From positions 18,844,296-18,908,295 of the forward strand of contig NC_051430.1 in the NCBI RefSeq assembly GCF_001649575.2: a stretch of 64,000 nt of DNA. Reading direction: 5' to 3'. A program made the position numbers and the translations under genes. This DNA is from Kryptolebias marmoratus. Lineage: Eukaryota; Chordata; Actinopteri; Cyprinodontiformes; Rivulidae. The notes below the pieces were generated by a model. It was not told the origin of the DNA and made no database searches. It saw nothing but the letters and a program-made list of their open reading frames with translations. Shown piece after piece: positions 14,301-26,001 of this stretch. The stretch's first letter is position 1; the number at the start of each line of letters is the position of its first letter.

Positions 14301-15640
14301 ACAAAGAATAACACTCAAGCACATAGAAAACTGGTACAAGAAGATGTCTTTAAAAAGGTGTCCAAATAGTAGAAATCAAAATGTAAATATGGCTTTTATG
14401 TCAGTATTTTTAATAATTATTATTTTGACTAATATGAAACCGTAGCCATGTCTTTTCTCAAATACAAAATGAATAGTATTCATTTTCACAGGTCTAACTT
14501 TAAAGCGCACACCAAAAAAAGTATTTTTACTGTATTAAACAAGTATATAATATTTAGTATTTTCCCTCCTTTACAGGTGAATTAAGGAAATGTTTCACCT
14601 TTTATTATTAAAATAAATAAATTAGTTTTCCCCCTTTTCAATGTGTTAATGCTAATCAAAGCTGCTGCTTGCTTTTTACTGAACACTGACAAGAAAACTA
14701 GAATCAGTTGTTGTAAAATTTGGACTTCACTTTGGTTTTGATCTTATTTAGCTCCAAACAAACACTTTTATTAACATGTACATAAAGATAATTAGAGGTT
14801 GTGTGCACTTTCACTTTTTGGAAACGTGCAGCAAGTTTCTTCTGTGCTTTTTTTTTTTTTTTAAAGAATCCCTCTTTGCAGTTACTTCTGCATCACCATG
14901 TGCAGAATGGTGGCAAAAAGGTGTACAAATAAAAAATTTAATGAGATTCTATTTGAATTTTACTAGAAGTTTAATGGTTTTTTTAGATTGTTTTACATAT
15001 TCATGGATTGGATCAGAGTATTTCTAGATACAGTAACAAAAACAACCTTTTCATCTGCCTTCCCCATCCCAGAGGGTTCCAGTAAACCTCCTGACACGCG
15101 TCTGATTAGATTATGATTTTAGATTTATTTTTTATGCTTTTATTTTCTGTTCCGACGTCTTCCTGCTCGTGTGTGGGTCATACTGTTTTCAGGCGTAGTA
15201 ATGGAGATGGTTTGTGTCTAAATATGACGCACATTTCCCTCCTAAATGAGTGCTGCTCTGCTGTATTTTATTTTATTTTGGGAGTTTTTTTTCTTGCCTC
15301 GTCTCACCTGGACCCTGTTCCTCTGTGGGCTGTGACTCACGGCTTTACAGTGAGCGAGTTGTGACATTGATGGTTGAAGTTAATGAGACAGCAGCAACCT
15401 GGTACCAGAAAAACGAAAGGTGATGGACCTGCCTTCACTCCTCAGATGTACACTGGTGTATTCAGGCATAACTGCAAATTCAAATAAAATTAAAATTCTT
15501 TTTTTTTATTTTATTATGATAAATTGTGTATTTTTTTCCGTAAATTTCTACTCTGATAACATTGTATTTAAAGAACAACAAAGACACAGTAATGGAAAAA
15601 GAAGATAAATAAAGCTGTTATTGTTGACACTGGATATTTG
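11373..15640 (+). other. osbp2: osbp2 3' UTR and downstream region
   Basis: No coding signal is seen. An early poly(A) signal AATAAA lies at about 11568. A much better one lies at about 15608-15613, followed by GT-rich sequence, so the 3' UTR may run about 4.2 kb. A GC-richer island at about 12930-13260 stands out from the AT-rich surroundings. A short retroposon-like tail (ATTTATTTATATAGCAC) sits at about 11742-11765. Confidence 0.45.
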
Positions 15641-16212
15641 TCTGTTTTAAAGTGTTTTTTTAAGGTCTTTACCCCTTTGGCAGCCCGTTCTCCTTGAAAA
15701 TATCTCAGTTTTTTGTCAAAACGCATAGTCAGCCTTACAGAACTGAAGCATTTCAACACTTACTCTGACAGCCATGAGTAAAAGAAGGAGCTTTGAGGTG
15801 TTCTGTGAGGTAAAGTTACTGTTTTTGGATAAAACAAGCCTAATATAATTGATAAAAAGCAAAGATTTAGCAATAGAATTTATTACTTCTCCTGTAAAAT
15901 TCTGTGAAAAATAGATTTTGTTTGACTTCTCTTGGGTAAAGTTTCAGTGAATTAAAATTTTTACGTTCTCTGTCCCTTTTAGATTGATAAAAAAAAGTTT
16001 TAGAACAATGTTAAAAATAACATTAAAGTATGTAAACCTACTTAAGACAAGAACCAAAATAAAATGATAAACTAGGAAAGTGGTACCTTAGCTTTATAAA
16101 TCAGTTTGAGGTTTTAGATGTGTAGCTTTGAGAGTTAAAAAGACTTTTATTTTACTTGTCCCAACATTTTAAATCACTTTACAGCCGAGCGTGTACTCTG
16201 AGCTGTTTAACT

Positions 16213-16260
16213 GTTTCCAGGGTAACCTGAAGCTCCCATCAATCAGGTTACCATGGAAAC
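16213..16260 (+). promoter_or_regulatory. tandem RFX-type X-boxes upstream of the coiled-coil gene
   Basis: Two near-perfect inverted half-site motifs are seen: GTTTCC-AG-GGTAAC at 16213-16226 and GTTACC-AT-GGAAAC at 16247-16260, with starts 34 bases apart. Both fit the RFX X-box consensus (GTNNCC, a short spacer, GGNAAC), which is typical of promoters of ciliary and centrosomal genes. A likely non-coding first exon follows, with a donor near 16370 (GATGCTG then gtaaaatg). The start codon lies in the next exon at 16904. Confidence 0.75.
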
Positions 16261-16903
16261 GGCAGTGGCAGCAGTTGTACTCCAACAACGACAAAGGAGT
16301 GGAGCTCATCAGGCGGAGAGTTTCCTCACTTTGTCTGCTGAAAGGAAGTTACGGGACGCGGACGATGCTGGTAAAATGTGATATATTTGGTTTTAAATGC
16401 GATATCTTTTATTTTTTATTTGTCTTATCATCGTGAAAATGACATGAGTGTGAATTTGGCTGACAGGGAATTTTCAACCAGACGGACTAATTGCTGTTTC
16501 TTGCAGATTTAAAACGTAAACTTCACTGAACACTATGAGTGGAAACTGTCTTACCTGACAAAGGGATACAAATACTGTTCAATGTTTTTATTTTAAGCTT
16601 GGAGACAAAAAGAGTTAAACACATGTGAGGAAAATCTTTTAATGGCGTGTTTAAAAGGGCTTCACTTTCACAGATATGACGTGAATATTCACTTTGGGGA
16701 GTGGCAGAGACAGAAAGGAAGACCGTTTTATTCCCCTTAGTGAAAACGTCTGCCAACAAAACAAACCAACTTGGTTTCCCAGACAACTTGTCAACAAAAT
16801 GGCCCCCTCTCCTCCCCCCGTGAGCACGACTCCCCGATCAACTTTGACCCCTGGTTCATGCTGCTTTCCTAAATATCTCCACATTTGTCTCTGGATTCAG
16901 GAC

Positions 16904-19900
16904 ATGGCTGGCTACGAGGAGACGGACAGAAATGGAGAGGACGCTGACAACCTTCTGTATACTGGTCAGAAGGGTTAGAAGCATCTCATATTTCATTTCT
17001 TGCAGAGCTGCAGCTCATGTTTACCTCTTGTCTTTCCTCTAAGATGTGAATGAAGACAGCAGTTTGCTCAGATGGGATTCTCTGCCCCACAAACCGGACC
17101 ACTGTGACCTCCTCTTCGATGCAATGGATGCACAGCTGGAACAACTGCAGGTTGCCTACTGTCCACTTGTTTGTCAGTATGTACTGTGTTTTTTGTTTTT
17201 AGCATGTGCAATTAAAAAATGATTTGTTTGCAGATGTGGAGTCACTCTTCAAGCAAAGGTGCAGGACTTGGGAGTACAACTCAAACCAGTGGCACGTCCA
17301 TGTTTTGTCTCGATTTGATGCACGCTTCAATAGTGGAGATAGCCTCTGGTAATGTTTTAAAATCTGTACCACTGCATAAAAAAACTGTCCTCTAAAACTG
17401 TTTTTATATGCTGTCGACAAGCATATGACTTCCAAGACTTACAGAAGCTCCGAAGAGGACTTGGATTTCTCATGTGTTTCACCAAAATCCAACTGACCTT
17501 CATTTTTTTTTTTCCATCACACAAGTTGTTTTTTTTGTTTTGTTTCAGATTTTGTTTACTTTGTGCAACATACTGGTGCCACAAGTCAAAACACACAATT
17601 CCTGATGGAGCCTCATGTTTTAGTTATAATTTGAAGGTTATTCTCAAAGCTGCGTGACAATAAAACGGGACTAAAATATTAATAGTGGAGCTTCAATGCT
17701 TCTGCAATGGCACCCTTAATAAATGTTTAAAAGTGAAACAATGATGTATTTATGAACCAGTGAGCAATGTGATATCAAAGCCCTGATTCTCAGTTACTAG
17801 TCATTTAAAACAAGAGTGATACCTCCTTAATGCAGCAGGTTTCAGTTTCTCCTGCAGCTAAAAACTCCAAATATCTCCTCTTCTTTATTTCAGAGGATAC
17901 TGTAGGCTGCTGGGGGGGTTCTGTCAGTCACAGGGAAACCATGAAGCAAATCATGGACAGAAGCACAAGTGACACAGAGGAAGGTGAGTCTCAAAGGGAA
18001 CAGGTCATCTGGAGGCTTGAGAGGCTTCTTGGAGACGCCTGGAAGGAAGGAGCGATCGCTGAGACCCGTCCTCCTTCGGACAGTATCTGCACCGAGGACT
18101 TCGTCCGGTGCTTCCGGGAGGAGATGGTTGACTTGTCTCCATCGGACAGTGTGGAACAACTAAACAAGGAGGATAAGGCCGACGGTGACACTGACCTGAG
18201 CGATCAGAACGGATCGAGTGTTGACAGGAGAGGGTCTCAGACAGCGGAAACAGTGATGGATCACTGTTCCCAGTCAAACAGGCCCCCTCAGAGAAAATGT
18301 AACTGTGGAGTAAATGTGTCACCAATTAATGAGGAAGCAAGAGGAAGAAGCAACACATTGCAGAAACTTGGAGATTATGACGAAGGTATGTAGCCTAGAG
18401 ATGTAAATGAGAATCACCTGCCATCCCATTTGACACCTGTGTGTTCACACTTTTTGATCCAGACTGCTTGACTGTTTGTCTCCAAGGTCTTACCCTACCA
18501 TTTTAAAGATCCTGTCCCTTTTAGTCTAAAACAACAAATAAGACAAAAATGGCTAAAATGAAATCTTACACCTCTGTTCTCTTTCTCCTGCAGCATGGAA
18601 TGGTCAGATTGCACTAAAATTTACAGATTATCGTTGTTAGCCCCACAGCAGGGACACTTTATGAGACATTGGGAGTCTGGTCACAGTCAAATAAAAGGTG
18701 TCTCTCATTGCAGTCTAAATCAGTGGTTTCTAAACCTTTCAGCTTCTGACCCACAAAATAACAGCAGCAAAGACGTGTGACCCCTGACTGTTTTTAGCTT
18801 CTAAATGTTGGTATTTAAGTTGATCAGAAAATGACAAAATGAAAGCAGACAGACTATTTTTCTCTATTTATAGCTACACAAACTATTTTCTTTTCTAACA
18901 ACAGCAAAAAAGCAAGAATGTTGTAGTCAATCATTTAATTCTGAGAAACCACTGCAAGATTCCTAAATTGATGTTTCAGGGCCCAAGAGAGTCCCTGACC
19001 CCAACTTTTAGAACCACTGGTCTAAATCATAGCCAATAAAACTTAGTTTGTGTTGTTTGTTTGCATCCTTTCAGTCTTTTACAGAACAGATGTTGTAACA
19101 AACCATGAAAACACAATCCACAGTCCCAGCTGTTCTCCTGAGCCCAGATGTTTGCCAGGTGCTAAAATATGCATAACTCTACATTTGCAGGAATGTTTGT
19201 TCACTTCAATCAGTGGTTTAAGCTTCCTGGTTCTGTTCCAGCAGATCCTGTGAGGAGTTTTGACTCTTTGTCCACCGACAGTGACTCCGACACCACCACT
19301 CAAGCAGAAATAGGCGATCCTCAGTCTGCAGCAGGTAAAGCAACATCTGGTTGTGTATTTCTTTTTGCTCCACATCGTTAAACAAAGACAGATTGTTTCT
19401 GTGCTTACAAAGTGAGGAGTCCATCTGAAGGACAAAACCAAGATCCTTCTGCTCAGAAAACTCACCGGAACAGGAGAAAAACCTGCAGGTAAAAGGAATC
19501 GTTTTAACCTTCACTGTGCATTTTAACTCCTTTGGTTGTGAAACCTCTTCAGAGTGTTTTTTGTGTCCCAGACTCCTGCGTTCTCTGAGGGATAATGAGG
19601 GCACGGAGGAAGAATCCTCACAGGATTCCCTCAGGAGGATGTCAGAGATGCAGTCAGGCTGGAAGAAAATGAAGGAGCAACTTTTAAACCTTGAAAAAGT
19701 AAGAAAGAACCTCCTGATGTAGACATTAGATCATTGTGTGATAATGATGTGCTTTTCCTGTTTCACTTCTGCTCACTTTGTGCTATTTTAATCATTCATA
19801 TGTCAAAACCTTTAGCTCATTCAGGACATGGGTGCCGTAACTTTGGGTTTTATTGTTTCACCATACTTCTCTAGTTTTACCTTCTGAAGCTCCTTTTAGG

Positions 19901-22900
19901 TTTTCGCTACCATTCTGCTTCAGTTTGAGCTTCTTCAGTGTATTTCAGCAGTCAGCGTTCACACTTCTCTTGTTTCGTTTGAATCCTCACGCACACAAAC
20001 CGTTTTGCTCGTTTCTGTTTGGTTCAGAAATGTGAGGAGGAGGAGGAGAAGCTAAAGCTGAAGAGAATGCAGGTAAAAGATGCTGAGCTCTGCCTCTCTG
20101 AGCTCCAGCAGAAAAACAAGGTAAAACTTCACCACAGTTGTTAAATAAAACTTAGATCTGAGAGGTCTTAGCTAATGTTCAGTGTATTTATCTCCCAGCA
20201 TGCCATGCAGCGCTTGGAGCAGCTCAGTGCAGAGCAGGAGAAGAGGACTCTGGAGTCGGTTCTGAGAGACACCAGAGCAGAGAAAGAGTCTGTGAGGTAC
20301 AAAATAAAATCTTACTGCTTTATACAAATATAAACTTCTCTGTAAAAAACAACAACAATGTTTCTTAAATGTTAAAGTTAAACCTGTTTTTGTTGTAGCT
20401 TCCAGCTCCAGCAGCTGCAGAGGCAGAGAGAGTCTCGTCTTCCTCAGGTTCAGAACCATGAAGAACCTTTAACAACTCTGCGTCGACAGAAACAGACTCT
20501 GAAGGAAGGATCCTGCATGAAGACGGTACTAAGACCCGGTCTGAGCCTAAATATCACTCTGTTCTTAGTGTTTTACACTTTTCATTTCTCCACCGATCCA
20601 CAAGCAGAGCGCAGCCGTCATATCAGTGCTGGAGTTTGAGGAGATGGAGCGACAGCTGGACTGCGCCAAAACTGAATTATTTACTGAGCAGCGACGAGCA
20701 AGAGAGAGGATCGACTTCCTGCAAGAGGCAAAGCATTGCTGCAGATTTATTTTAGAACTAATGGTTGTCATTTAGAAACCAAAACACACATGATCATTTC
20801 CCTAATACAGTTTGCAACCAAATCAGAAAAAAAAGTATTTCAATCAGTGCTAAAAAAGATTATTGTTCTCTGTTTGTCTGTAAAGTTCACAGATTTGGTT
20901 CAGATTACTAAACTAAATATCTCAGTCAAAGATATTATTTGACTGTTATGTGATATATTTTTACACCCATAATAGTCTTCAGTTCATTATGTAGGCATAC
21001 AAAATGTAAAAACCAGAGGAGCATATTTGTTTCTTTGTCATAGAAATGTGTAGTTTATACATTTTATTATTTACTTTTTTCTTCAAGCAGAAGCTGGAGG
21101 AGACTTGTGAGGAGCTCCACAGGGCCTCAGAGGCTGAGCGCTCACTGAGAAACAGATGTGCTGGTCTGGAAAAACAGATTCACAGATTTGAGCAGCAGGA
21201 GGTAACTCTTTCTGTCATCGAATTAGTGAAAGATATCAGAGGAATCTACATTTTCTCTGCAACCTGTATCAAAATACCCTGGAAATCTGCATGAAATGTA
21301 AATATGTGTATTAAATCAAACCCTTAATAGAAGGGATTCACTGATTTGCAATCTGTATTTATTTCCATTTTACATACTGAATTATTTTGGGTCAAAGGGT
21401 TGCATGTGTTACTTGTGCTTTTGTCACTCCGACTGCGAGACGCTGCAGGTTCAAGTGAGCGAGCCACGGCATGAAGTGGGAGAATGTAGGATCGGAGTGG
21501 GAATGCCGGACGCAGCTTTGGCCCAGAAAGAGCTGCAGCTGTCAGGATTAAAGGAGCAATGTGGGTCTTTGCTAACAGAAAGAGATGACCTGAAGAGGGA
21601 GCTGCAGCACCTGAAAACCCAGCACTGTAAGGAGCTGAAGGAAGCCCAGGAACAAACCCATTTACTGCTGGTAAGGACCTTGGCTTTAACGTCACTTTTA
21701 TTCATAAATCACAAGAAGGAATCCATCATTTTCACTTTAGGTTAAAGAAGCAGAAGAGGACAAAGATGGAGTGAACTTGAGAAGTGAGATAAATCACAGC
21801 AGGAACCTAAAACTGTACGTTTCTTATCTAATCCGGCCTTTAAGATTACCACATGATTTTATTTTAATCTAGTGCAAGAGTTGCAGAGAAGCACCAGGTT
21901 GAGTTTGCAACACTCACACAAATGGCACAGATGCAGGAAAAACACACATTCATTCATACACACACACAGAGGGAAAAAAACCTCTTGTGGAGAAGCTAAC
22001 TTGCTGTGGTGTGTGTGTGTGTGTGATGACAGCGGAGTGAGGAAACAGCGCTGCTGCTCCAGCAGGAGGTTGAGCTGGCTGTGAGGGAGCGAGACCGACT
22101 CCAGGCGATGCTGGAGGAGAGAACAAGCAGCTATAGGCGATTCACAGCTGAGATGGAGCAGCAGCTAACAGCAGAGGCTCGACAGCTGCACCTCTTAGTG
22201 GAGCAAACTGGAGCCCAACAAGGAGCCGAGGAGCTACATCAGAGGCTTGTTTGATCCCCTGCCTGCATCCAACAAATATCTGGTTAAGAAATTAGGCACG
22301 AGTTTGATAATTGATGCCTTTGTGTTGTGCAGTTTTACTCTTGCTGAAGCTCTTCCATGCCTGAGAGCAAAACGTGAGCAGCTGAAGTTCTTCATTAGTC
22401 ATCTTCACCAGGAGCTGGAGTCACAGAAACACATAAATGAGCAGCTGAAAAAGGAGAAGGTTATTGTTTAAAATTCACATACAGCCTACATTAAATATCC
22501 ATAAATACATGTTTATAAGCTCATGTTTGTTTGTTTTTTCAGGAACAGGAATTGAGCATCCAAAGACAACAGCTGGAGGCTGAGAAGGATCGAGCTTTGA
22601 ATTCTTTAAGGACGCGTCTCATTCAGGTTTGAGCTCAGGCTCGTTTAAGCTGAGTTTTTGAACAAATCACAAAAACAACACGTGACTGGAGCCATTATTA
22701 CTTTATTAACTCGTGACATTTGTTCCAGGAGCACATTGAGGAGCTGAGCAGGCTGAAATGTGTTCATAAGAGTGGGTCAGGAGGAGCGGCAGCGTCTCTC
22801 CGCAGACAGCTGCAGGACAAAGACTTAGAGCTCAGGTATGGCAGGCCTTTGTTCATTTATTTCACATCCTCGTGCTCACTTGTTTGTGACTGTACTGCAC

Positions 22901-24597
22901 TAGTTGCACATTTGGTCACACTAGTTCAACACCTTGGTGCACTAGTTCAATAAACAGTCTTACTAGTAAAATCTTTTGCCAACTAGTGGCACTTTTGTCT
23001 AACTATTTGGAGTAGAAGTCACACCGGTCAACTGTTTTGCTATACTAGTAGTCAAAAAGTTGTTTTTAACACACTAGTGGACCAGTCGACCAAACTAGTG
23101 AACCATTGTGTCATTAACTAGTCAACACAAATTATGCCTACTAGTTGACTGTTAAGTGTGCACACTAATTGAATAGTGTGATCTAATACTGTAACTAATC
23201 AACTAGTAAACACTAAAATGCTCGCAAGTCAACTAGGCTATTTATGTCTTCACTAGCTAACTAGTGCAACTATAACATGTCAACTAGACAACTAGTGGGG
23301 ATAATTTGTGTTGACTAGTTGACATGTAAAGGATTTCTATGTAAACTGGTTAACTTGTACGACAAGATCATTGACTAGTTTGATCTAGTGTTCTACTAGT
23401 GTGTTGGAAAGCCAACTAGTTGGAGGTTTTTAGCATCTAGTGAAGCACCTTGGCTGACTAATATGACTTCTGCTCCAACTAGTTGGGCACAAGTTGGCAA
23501 AAAAAGCCGTACTAGTAGAAGTGTTTGTGAAACTAGTGCGAGCAAATGTGAAACTGGTGCAGTGTAGTCGCAGATTAGTGGGCAACAATGATGCTTGAGC
23601 TCAAGGACACTGAATAAATACACAAAGGGCTTGCCATATACAGGCAGCTTCAGGGGAGCATGGCTCGGTGGAAGCAGCAGACTGCAGCTCGCCTGGCGTG
23701 CTGCTTTGAAGAACAGTTAACAGCTGAACTGGAGAGGTGACAACACAAAAACTTTGTCCTTCAACTTACAGCCACATTATTTCTCCTGCTTACTTTATGT
23801 TTGCCTTCTCAGGTGCAAGGCAAAGCTGATAAGGAGCAGGTAACACGTCTTTGTGTCTGTAAATGATAAATCACAAACTAACCAGCTGTTCTTCCTTTAA
23901 AACTGCATGATCTCACCTCATCCCACTGTGACATGAGGGTAAAACTATACAGTAGATGTAACATTAACTGTACAATTTACTCTCGCCTTCTTTGTGTTGT
24001 TAATTATTTACTCACTGTTGCAATCTTTTAAAGTGTGAAATTGATTTTTTTTTTCCCAGAAAAGCATCAAAGACTCAAGAGGTCAGGCCGGAGAGAGAAA
24101 TGACACATGGTGCAAAGGTAGATTCTGTGTAAGCATTACCTTTAAGCTTCTTTTAATAAGGGAACACAACTCTTTTTTTTCTTCCTTCCATCAGGAAACT
24201 CAGAAAGCCGTGAGCTGTCACTGGCTTCACACGGCGGACTCTGCAGCTGCTCACGTCCCCTCAGACGTGGCTTCATTAAAGCTCCTGCATTACCTGCAGC
24301 GCAAAGTGAAGCAGCTCCGAGGAGAAAACCAGGCCTTCCTGTGGACTCCAAATCCACCACAGACAGTGGCTTTAAATATGTCAGGATCCTGTCTGACAGA
24401 AGTGAGCGCATTCTTTCAAGATTAGGTTTTCGTTCGTAATTTGTCTTTTCAGTCACTCTACAAGATGGTTTCTAGTGGAGATCACCAATCATACTAAACT
24501 ACAGCAATAACTACCATGAATGGCTTATTTTTCTTTTGAGGTTTTATCATTTCAGAATCCTGAAACTGCTCTGTCCGTCCCAGATCACTCAGGTTGA
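16904..24597 (+). CDS. unnamed ~1,000-residue multi-exon coiled-coil protein
   Basis: I do not recognise this gene. ATG at 16904 (MAGYEETDRNGEDADNLLY) follows acceptor ttcag. Phase-consistent exons: 16904-16973, 17044-17150, 17234-17348, 17894-18385, 19075-19158, 19245-19334, 19413-19488, 19572-19698, 20028-20120, 20199-20296, 20399-20525, 20608-20727 (GC donor), 21091-21201, 21449-21670, 21741-21814, 21873-21895, 22033-about 22248, an exon ending at 22459 whose start is unresolved, 22543-22626, 22729-22835, 23644-23736, 23813-23839, 24060-24117, 24195-24401 and 24556-24597. The N-terminal third is acidic, Ser/Thr-rich and probably disordered (DTEEGESQREQ, STDSDSDTTTQ). From exon 19572 on it is Glu/Gln/Leu/Arg heptad-like coiled coil, ending near LLHYLQRKVKQLRGEN. 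No membrane segment or enzyme motif is seen. The upstream X-boxes suggest a centrosome or cilium role (inference). Confidence 0.8.
18721..19019. mobile_element. hAT-type MITE with 8-bp target duplication
   Basis: A 299-bp non-coding element lies in an intron of the coiled-coil gene. Its ends are CAGTGGTTTCTAAA and, on the complementary strand, CAGTGGTTCTAAA. It is flanked by a perfect 8-bp direct repeat gtctaaat (18713-18720 and 19020-19027), the hallmark of hAT transposition. It holds no open frame for a transposase, so it is non-autonomous. Confidence 0.88.
22836..23643. repeat. palindromic ACTAGT-rich element filling a whole intron
   Basis: This 808-bp intron of the coiled-coil gene is one imperfect inverted repeat. 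The first ~190 bases (from TATGGCAGGCCTTTG) pair with the complement of the last ~200 (TATGGCAAGCCCTTTG). Matching blocks continue inward, for example TTGGAGTAGAAGTCA against TTGGAGCAGAAGTCA. Between 22899 and 23537 there are 20 exact ACTAGT hexamers, often as AACTAGTTG or CACTAGTG, at irregular spacing of roughly 20-60 bases, plus decayed copies. The ends fall on the donor (AG|GTATGG) and acceptor (ATATACAG|G). It is probably a foldback or MITE-type element. I do not recognise the family. Confidence 0.8.
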
Positions 24598-26001
24598 AGA
24601 TGGTGCTGAGATTCAGAGCCAACCTCGTTAAGGACAACCTCAAGTAAAGGAAGCGAAGCCTCACGACCAGTGATCTGATGTCCCTAAAAGTCCCAAAGCA
24701 GTATTTGAAAGGTATTCTGTGAGGAGGATTTAACGAGCAGGTCACAGTGACATATGTCAGCACTGAGGTCACATTCCTCTGAGCGGAGGGAGTGAGATTT
24801 TATGGCCTATAGTTATAATGAAACTGTGAATGAGTGATGAGCTGACATGTCTGTGGAGACTGAGGATTATGTGAGTTTTGTCAAATAACCTAAAAAAAGC
24901 TGACGGGTCCTTTAGCCTCCTGTGTAGCCTTTCATTTTTTTTCAAGTACATCCAAAATATTTGCTATTGGTTTCAAATTTATGAAAATGTTTATCTGCCG
25001 TTATAAATGTAATGTCAGTTTGTTAAGTATGCTTTTGATTTAGAAGTATTTAAACCGTTTCTATTAGGAGATGTGGGACCTGTGTCTGTTTAACTATTAA
25101 ATACTCAATTATCAGATGAGTAATTCACCTGAAAGTGGAACCAGATGCTGTGAATGACAGAGTCATTGCTTCATTAACATCACAGTTACACATGATAAAA
25201 ATAACACCTGAATGTTCCTCTGTATGAAGTTAGATAAGGCGTTTCCACAGTCATCAGCGCTGGATTCTTACACTTAAACTCTGACGTTACAAGGATCATA
25301 AATTTGCTCTAAAGAAGTTGTTTATTTTTAACAAAATTCAAGCAATGTAAAAAGGAAAATCCGGTGCCCAAAATTTCTGTATAAACAATCTCTTCTTTTT
25401 TTATTACAAAACAAAAAGTATTAACACTTCATGGCTTGCTGCACTTCTGGTAACAAGTAAAAATTCAAGTAAATCATTAAAAAAAATGAAGAAAAAAACA
25501 AACAAACCCAAAAACATTTCTTTTAGTTCTGTCAAAACGTCTCACAGGTCACAGATGGCATATTCGCAATAGAGGAAGATTATTCTTCCATCACCAAATA
25601 ACAGGAAGTCACGCTGTGGAAACATCTGAGTGGCGTTTTAGTGTTATGTTAACAACTCACAGAAGTTTGAAGTGAAACATCCAGGCGCTGATGTCGAACA
25701 AAGACACGAGGCATATCCACGTTACATCAGCATGATCCTGGCCAGAACTATGTACACATACCTCATTTCTAAGAGCAAGTGTTAAATCTATCTGTTATAA
25801 AAATGTCTCAGACTTTTATGATTCATCTGAATAAAACTGTCCAGTTAGGTCACTTCACATATCTCACCTGTCTGAAGACAAACTGAATGGCTGGGTGCTA
25901 AATTCTCTGTTGCACACGCTGCTCACAATCAATACGAGATCAGCTATCCCAACACGACCGGTCAGCTTGATCTGTCGTCCAGTCTTTTACTTTGGCACAG
26001 C
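24598..26001. other. tail-to-tail intergenic region
   Basis: Lies between the coiled-coil gene (+) and ccdc117 (-). No coding signal is visible. A minus-strand AATAAA (TTTATT at 25321-25326) would give ccdc117 a 3' UTR of about 680 bases. No clear plus-strand poly(A) site stands out. The rest is AT-rich unique-looking sequence. Confidence 0.4.

Noticed and set aside
16191..16436. 81-residue plus-strand frame at the start of the coiled-coil gene
   Set aside because: It covers the X-boxes and a donor site. It does not join in phase to the next exon, which has its own ATG, so it is read as promoter and 5' UTR.
18594..18645. In-frame continuation of the coiled-coil gene ending in a stop (AWNGQIALKF)
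   Set aside because: It would truncate the protein early, whereas exon 19075-19158 continues the frame with good splice sites. It could be a minor isoform.
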